Part shown: in pieces, positions 14,738 to 17,752 of the stretch
How the letters are laid out: each line of letters opens with the position of its first letter
Numbering within the stretch: position 1 is the stretch's first letter
Origin: Calditrichia bacterium
GTDB taxonomy: Bacteria > Calditrichota > Calditrichia > RBG-13-44-9 > J042
DNA length: 17,752 nucleotides
NCBI GenBank assembly: GCA_030430345.1
Contig: JAUIFT010000005.1
Location: 1-17,752, forward strand
Direction: 5' to 3'
Notes under the pieces: generated by a model
What the model saw: only the letters and a program-made list of their open reading frames with translations
Database searches by the model: none
What the model was told of the DNA's origin: nothing
Position numbers and translations under genes: made by a program

Positions 14738-15766
14738 TTAATAATTGAGAATATGAACGGCTTCACCATCTATTCTTACTAGTTCAGAACCTTCATCAGT
14801 TTGCCTCATTAAAAGATTACCTGATACTGTGAAGTTACCCTTAAGATTGGCTCCTTTGGGAACTGTAATTGCAAGCGTTCCAATTTTTGCATCTGGAATT
14901 TTATTGCGAAGTGCTTCAACTGTATTTTTAATCTGACTTAATGCTGTCGATATTTCAGTCCCAGCACTTCCCTTAGAGGCTTTAACTTCTGTTATATTGA
15001 ATTTACCAGACCCTGATACAAAAAGGAAATCTGCTGCTTTTCCGCTTGTTAGATTTAAACTCTCCCTTACGCCAGCATCACCTAATCCAATTATTTCGTC
15101 GCCCCTATGAGATAGTAAATTCCCTACCAACCTTTCGGGTTGCGATAAATCTGCAATATTACCTACTTGATTAAGTCCACGAAATCCATTATCTGCTTTG
15201 GTTATTGCTTTTGCACTTAATCTTACACCGGTTCCTCCACCCGTTGCAAAAGGTATAAACAAACCAGCTATATCAGCGCTTAAAGCTGCCCATTGCATTG
15301 CGCTGACATTTTCACCACTTAAAGATGTAGAGGCAATATCATAGACATCATACGCAATGAAACCGACATCTAAAATTGTATCTAGAAACCGACCATCCGG
15401 ATCAAAATTTATTATTGGATTGTTACCAACATAGACATAGCCGGAGGGATACTCCGCCAACGGATCCACCGCCAACCAACGCCCCAACGCGGCACTATAA
15501 TAGCGCGCTCCGAAGTAATGCCAGTTGGTCTCTGCATCCCGTTCCTTCCCGGTAAAGCCTTCCCTGGTGGCAATATCGCCTTCAATAAAGCTGCGCCCGG
15601 GCATCTCCAGGCCGAAGGGATAGTAATCGTAGCTTTCCTTCACAACCCCGTTTTTGTCGAGCACCGCCCGGGTGGAGCCAAGGTGGTCTTTGATATAGAG
15701 GAACTTGTGCTTTGTGTAGGGCTCCGGATCGGGATTTACTGCTACTTCCAGGGTATTCTGGATCAC
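14738..15766 (-). CDS. Orphan Rhs core fragment with C-terminal PD-(D/E)XK-like nuclease toxin domain
   Basis: The frame runs from a TAG at 15803-15805 to the TAA at 14738; the first in-frame start is GTG 15766 (342 residues) but Rhs-like coding continues back to about 15802, so the 5' part of an rhs gene is missing. Residues 46-126 are the RHS core end (YDYYPFGLEMPG, FTGKERDAE, YFGARYYSAALGRWLAVDPL, FDPDG). A hydrophobic linker (131-190) follows. The tip (about 205-342) has Asp246 in KAADFLFV, then TEVKAS with Glu260 and Lys262, a helix with Gln278 and strand AKIGTLAITVP: the D-x13-ExK pattern and order of PD-(D/E)XK nucleases, with Glu224 as possible helix-1 acid. No good ribosome site precedes the GTG, so it is probably a silent cassette. 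A likely immunity gene follows by 16 bp. Confidence 0.85.
   Translation of the reverse strand: MIQNTLEVAVNPDPEPYTKHKFLYIKDHLGSTRAVLDKNGVVKESYDYYPFGLEMPGRSFIEGDIATREGFTGKERDAETNWHYFGARYYSAALGRWLAVDPLAEYPSGYVYVGNNPIINFDPDGRFLDTILDVGFIAYDVYDIASTSLSGENVSAMQWAALSADIAGLFIPFATGGGTGVRLSAKAITKADNGFRGLNQVGNIADLSQPERLVGNLLSHRGDEIIGLGDAGVRESLNLTSGKAADFLFVSGSGKFNITEVKASKGSAGTEISTALSQIKNTVEALRNKIPDAKIGTLAITVPKGANLKGNFTVSGNLLMRQTDEGSELVRIDGEAVHILNY
15453..15588. repeat. Rhs core repeat, copy in the orphan cassette
   Basis: This segment aligns without gaps to 17617-17752 with 132 of 136 identical bases; the last 80 or so are identical. It encodes the conserved Rhs core end just before the variable tip. The match starts abruptly at the core/tip junction, and the second copy runs off the window, so the true repeat is longer, probably reaching about 15802 here. 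Confidence 0.95.
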
Positions 15767-15834
15767 CGAACCATCGGCAAGAGTTATATCCGCCGTATTT
15801 ATCTAAATTTTAGTATGTCCAATGCTACTCTTTC

Positions 15835-16431
15835 TTACTTCAGAAGCTTAAAGGAGGTATATCCTTGCATCTCATTGACTTCCAGATTTACCAGGCGTTG
15901 AAAGCCCGATAAATTCAGATAATCTTTGCGTAAGATGAGTAAATCTGGCCAGATATTTGGCAAAAAAGGTGGAGAGAGCATTAGAGTATCCCAAAAAGGT
16001 TCCCAGTCTAAATCTTCACTCTCACCAAGGCGATCGACAATAAATGCCAGTATATTCCCTGAGGCCAGTTTAAATTTAAAGAACATTTGCAGAATTTGCA
16101 GAATTTGCTCTAATTCTTTCCCTTTAAACAATTCGAAACAGAAATCAACTTTGCTAATCCCTGAATCCAAACGTTTGATATGAACAAAGATAAAATCTAC
16201 GTTATTTTTCCAGATTTTAAAATCCACAAAGTTTTGATTTTTGAAAGTTTGAATCAGCAACTGTGGATCGGTAATTTCTTCAGATTCTCCTTCCGGAGAT
16301 ACCTGAATTATTTTTCCACTACCCGGTTTCTTTAACTCAATTCGTTGATTATCGAGAAAGTCGAAAAGTTCATCGAAATTGTTGGCTTCAAACTTGTTAA
16401 AATAGATGTTGCAAAATCCCCAGTTGTTCAT
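15835..16431 (-). CDS. Hypothetical 198-aa protein, candidate orphan immunity protein
   Basis: A soluble, acidic protein of 198 residues that I do not recognise. It begins MNNWGFCNIYFNKFEANNFD and alternates strands and helices: FDELFDFLDNQRIEL, VDFKIWKNNVDFIFVHIKR, VDFCFELFKGKELEQILQIL, a tryptophan/proline segment DLDWEPFWDTLMLSPPFLPN and LEVNEMQGYTSFKLL. There is no signal peptide. An AAGG lies very close (about two to three bases) before the ATG, so initiation may be weak. It sits between the Imm8-like gene and the orphan Rhs fragment, whose coding similarity begins about 33 bases after its stop. An immunity protein left from an earlier toxin tip, or a second immunity protein, is the best reading of the context. 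Nothing in the sequence proves this. Confidence 0.7.
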   Translation of the reverse strand: MNNWGFCNIYFNKFEANNFDELFDFLDNQRIELKKPGSGKIIQVSPEGESEEITDPQLLIQTFKNQNFVDFKIWKNNVDFIFVHIKRLDSGISKVDFCFELFKGKELEQILQILQMFFKFKLASGNILAFIVDRLGESEDLDWEPFWDTLMLSPPFLPNIWPDLLILRKDYLNLSGFQRLVNLEVNEMQGYTSFKLLK

Positions 16432-16526
16432 GTCCTTTAATCTAATTTTTAAGAAATATTATATGTAAAAGAATGTGTTGTTATCAGCCTAATGTCAACA
16501 AATTACATCTCTGTAAATCATAGGAT

Positions 16527-16880
16527 TTAGTTGTAATCGTCAAATTCCCAAGCACCAAATTTGTTGATTTGTTGTGCAATTTCTTCCCACGTATTGCCCA
16601 TTGTTTTATTACATATATTATTAATTATATTCTCTATTAATACCCAATCAAATGCTTCTACAATTAGGAGGTGAAGGCCTTTTTGAAATTTATTTTTACT
16701 AACGATTTGAGTTAGTTTTTTTAATGTGCAAACATAAAAAGTAAATACATCTGATTCTATATTATCAGTTGTGCCTATTTCAGCTTGTACTATGATCCAG
16801 CAATTACTCGGGTCTTTAGGTAATTGAGGTTTTCCATTTGGCAAATCGATACTATATAAGCCTTTAAGTTCGCTCTTCAT
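16527..16880 (-). CDS. Imm8-like immunity protein
   Basis: 117 residues, the usual size of the Imm8 family of polymorphic-toxin immunity proteins. Matching features, from memory of the family, are the opening MKSELKGLYSIDLPNG, the central IVQAEIGTTDN followed by FTFYVCTLKKL, a conserved GLHLLIVEAFDW block, and the C-terminal TWEEIAQQINKFGAWEFDDY. Such proteins bind and neutralise the toxin domain of their neighbour in the cytoplasm. The gene starts 30 bases after the stop of the Rhs protein at 16911, the expected place for the cognate immunity gene. It is AT-rich like the Rhs tip and unlike the GC-richer Rhs core, so tip and immunity gene were probably acquired together. The 95 bases to the next gene (16432-16526) are AT-rich and otherwise empty. 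Confidence 0.8.
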   Translation of the reverse strand: MKSELKGLYSIDLPNGKPQLPKDPSNCWIIVQAEIGTTDNIESDVFTFYVCTLKKLTQIVSKNKFQKGLHLLIVEAFDWVLIENIINNICNKTMGNTWEEIAQQINKFGAWEFDDYN

Positions 16881-16910
16881 TTATTTTCTCTGCGATAATT
16901 TCTTACAAAT

Positions 16911-17752
16911 TTATCTTTGCGAAGGGTCATAATTATTCCAATTACCAACTCCCTGTATTGATATATGCCCATTTCTTATTTGATGTTTTACTCCATTTTC
17001 ATCTATAAAAAATTCTTCAAGATTCATCTGAGTTTTTCCCGCCGCTTTACCATACTTTTTTCTCGCTGGAAGTCGAAATAATTTGGTTCCTGTCGAATTC
17101 TTATATCCAATAATTTTACCCTTCTTTCTAATTGGGATAGGGTTATCACCGACAAATGACATTCCTAATTCAAGTGCTTTAATCTGACTCATCGATCCAA
17201 GATTAACATTTCCTTTCATCTTTTGAAATTTAAATATTATTTGTAAATAATCATTGCTCTTTTCAATACCTTTGAAAATTTTTAGAAATTTCTTACTAGC
17301 TTTTAATTCATCCCCGCCTGGCAAAAAATTTAAAAGGCTACTAACTCCAAATTCACCTGTTGCAATATCTTGTACAGTACCAATTATGCCATCTATTGCT
17401 TTTCCAATAGATAAAAAACTTAATCCAATTAATCCGCCATTTCCTTCGGCTTTTAGCCTCTCTAAATATTCATTTTGAGAAATTTGTCCTAAATATAACT
17501 CTTTTGCACTTTGATCTAGACGTTTAGAAAATCCTGTTACTTCATTCCCATCAGGATCAAAAAAGAAAATTGGATTATTTAACGTGTAATTAAAAGGCGA
17601 ATAGGAATAGTACTTATCCGCCAACGGATCCACCGCCAACCAACGCCCCAACGCTGCACTGTAATAGCGCGCCCCAAAGTAATGCCAGTTGGTCTCTGCA
17701 TCCCGTTCCTTCCCGGTAAAGCCTTCCCTGGTGGCAATATCGCCTTCAATAA
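16911..17752 (-). CDS. Rhs/YD-repeat protein, C-terminal part with unrecognised toxin tip (partial)
   Basis: The frame is open to the window edge, so the start lies outside; 279 residues are visible. They begin in the conserved Rhs core (EGDIATREGFTGKERDAE, YFGARYYSAALGRWLAVDPL, LNNPIFFFDPDG), the end of the shell that encloses the toxin. Then follows an AT-rich tip: a helical linker with DIATGEFGVSSLLNFLPGGD (about 17314-17370) and a C-terminal domain of about 90 residues (16911-17190) with LELGMSFVGDNPIPI, KIIGYKNSTGTKLFRLPARK, KTQMNLEEFF, and QIRNGHISIQG. The basic, strand-rich domain with Arg, Gln, Asn and His conserved-looking positions suits a small nuclease-like toxin, but the family was not identified. 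An Imm8-like immunity gene follows by 30 bp. This is likely the expressed main rhs gene of the locus. Confidence 0.88.
   Translation of the reverse strand, partial: IEGDIATREGFTGKERDAETNWHYFGARYYSAALGRWLAVDPLADKYYSYSPFNYTLNNPIFFFDPDGNEVTGFSKRLDQSAKELYLGQISQNEYLERLKAEGNGGLIGLSFLSIGKAIDGIIGTVQDIATGEFGVSSLLNFLPGGDELKASKKFLKIFKGIEKSNDYLQIIFKFQKMKGNVNLGSMSQIKALELGMSFVGDNPIPIRKKGKIIGYKNSTGTKLFRLPARKKYGKAAGKTQMNLEEFFIDENGVKHQIRNGHISIQGVGNWNNYDPSQR
17617..17752. repeat. Rhs core repeat, copy in the main rhs gene
   Basis: Direct repeat of 15453-15588 with four substitutions in 136 bp, continuing past the window edge. The GC-rich core changes abruptly to AT-rich tip sequence below 17617. It gives the homology needed for recombination to swap toxin tips with the orphan cassette. 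Confidence 0.95.

Overview
The window looks like chromosomal DNA of a Gram-negative bacterium from the FCB side of the tree. Calditrichota, KSB1 or Ignavibacteriota-like lineages fit best, but this is an inference from gene content. The main pointers are a type IX secretion (T9SS) C-terminal sorting domain with a YPNPFNP motif on a secreted sulfotransferase-like protein, a CRTAC1-type FG-GAP lipoprotein next to a TPR protein, several lipoprotein or Sec signal peptides, and YD-repeat/Rhs proteins. No rRNA, tRNA, CRISPR array or transposase gene was seen.

Layout. (1) Positions 1-1992, minus strand: a phospholipid-related run with a CDP-alcohol phosphatidyltransferase, an overlapping glycerophosphodiester phosphodiesterase, and the N-terminal part of an LplT/Aas-type MFS transporter cut by the window edge. 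(2) 2249-7404, plus strand: secreted or envelope proteins, namely a seven-motif FG-GAP/ASPIC-UnbV lipoprotein, a membrane-anchored TPR protein, and an arylsulfotransferase-family protein with a T9SS tail. (3) 7405-7835: a gene-free stretch with nested inverted repeats. (4) 7836-9999, plus strand: a DUF47/PhoU-like protein and a PiT phosphate transporter, followed by a strong intrinsic terminator. (5) 10342-12173: a secreted HEFTH metallopeptidase converging on a CBM9-like lipoprotein. (6) 12219-17752, minus strand: an accessory island built as a polymorphic-toxin (Rhs) locus.

The Rhs island is the most interesting part. Read in the direction of transcription (from 17752 downward) it has: the end of an Rhs protein with an AT-rich C-terminal toxin tip; an Imm8-like immunity gene; an unrecognised 198-residue protein; a second Rhs core fragment, cut at its 5' side at about 15802 and 97% identical over 136 bp to the first core, which carries a different tip with a D-x13-ExK pattern typical of PD-(D/E)XK nucleases; an unrecognised 319-residue protein 16 bp downstream (likely the cognate immunity protein); a roughly 100-residue protein 15-40 bp further on; and, after a dispersed repeat, a tightly coupled pair of unknown proteins (82 and 197 residues). 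This is the architecture of a main rhs gene with an orphan toxin/immunity cassette that can be swapped in by recombination through the shared core.

Dispersed palindromic repeats lie between genes throughout. Two of them overlap the 3' ends of genes and supply the last codons and the stop codon (GDPD at 627; the 197-residue protein at 12307).
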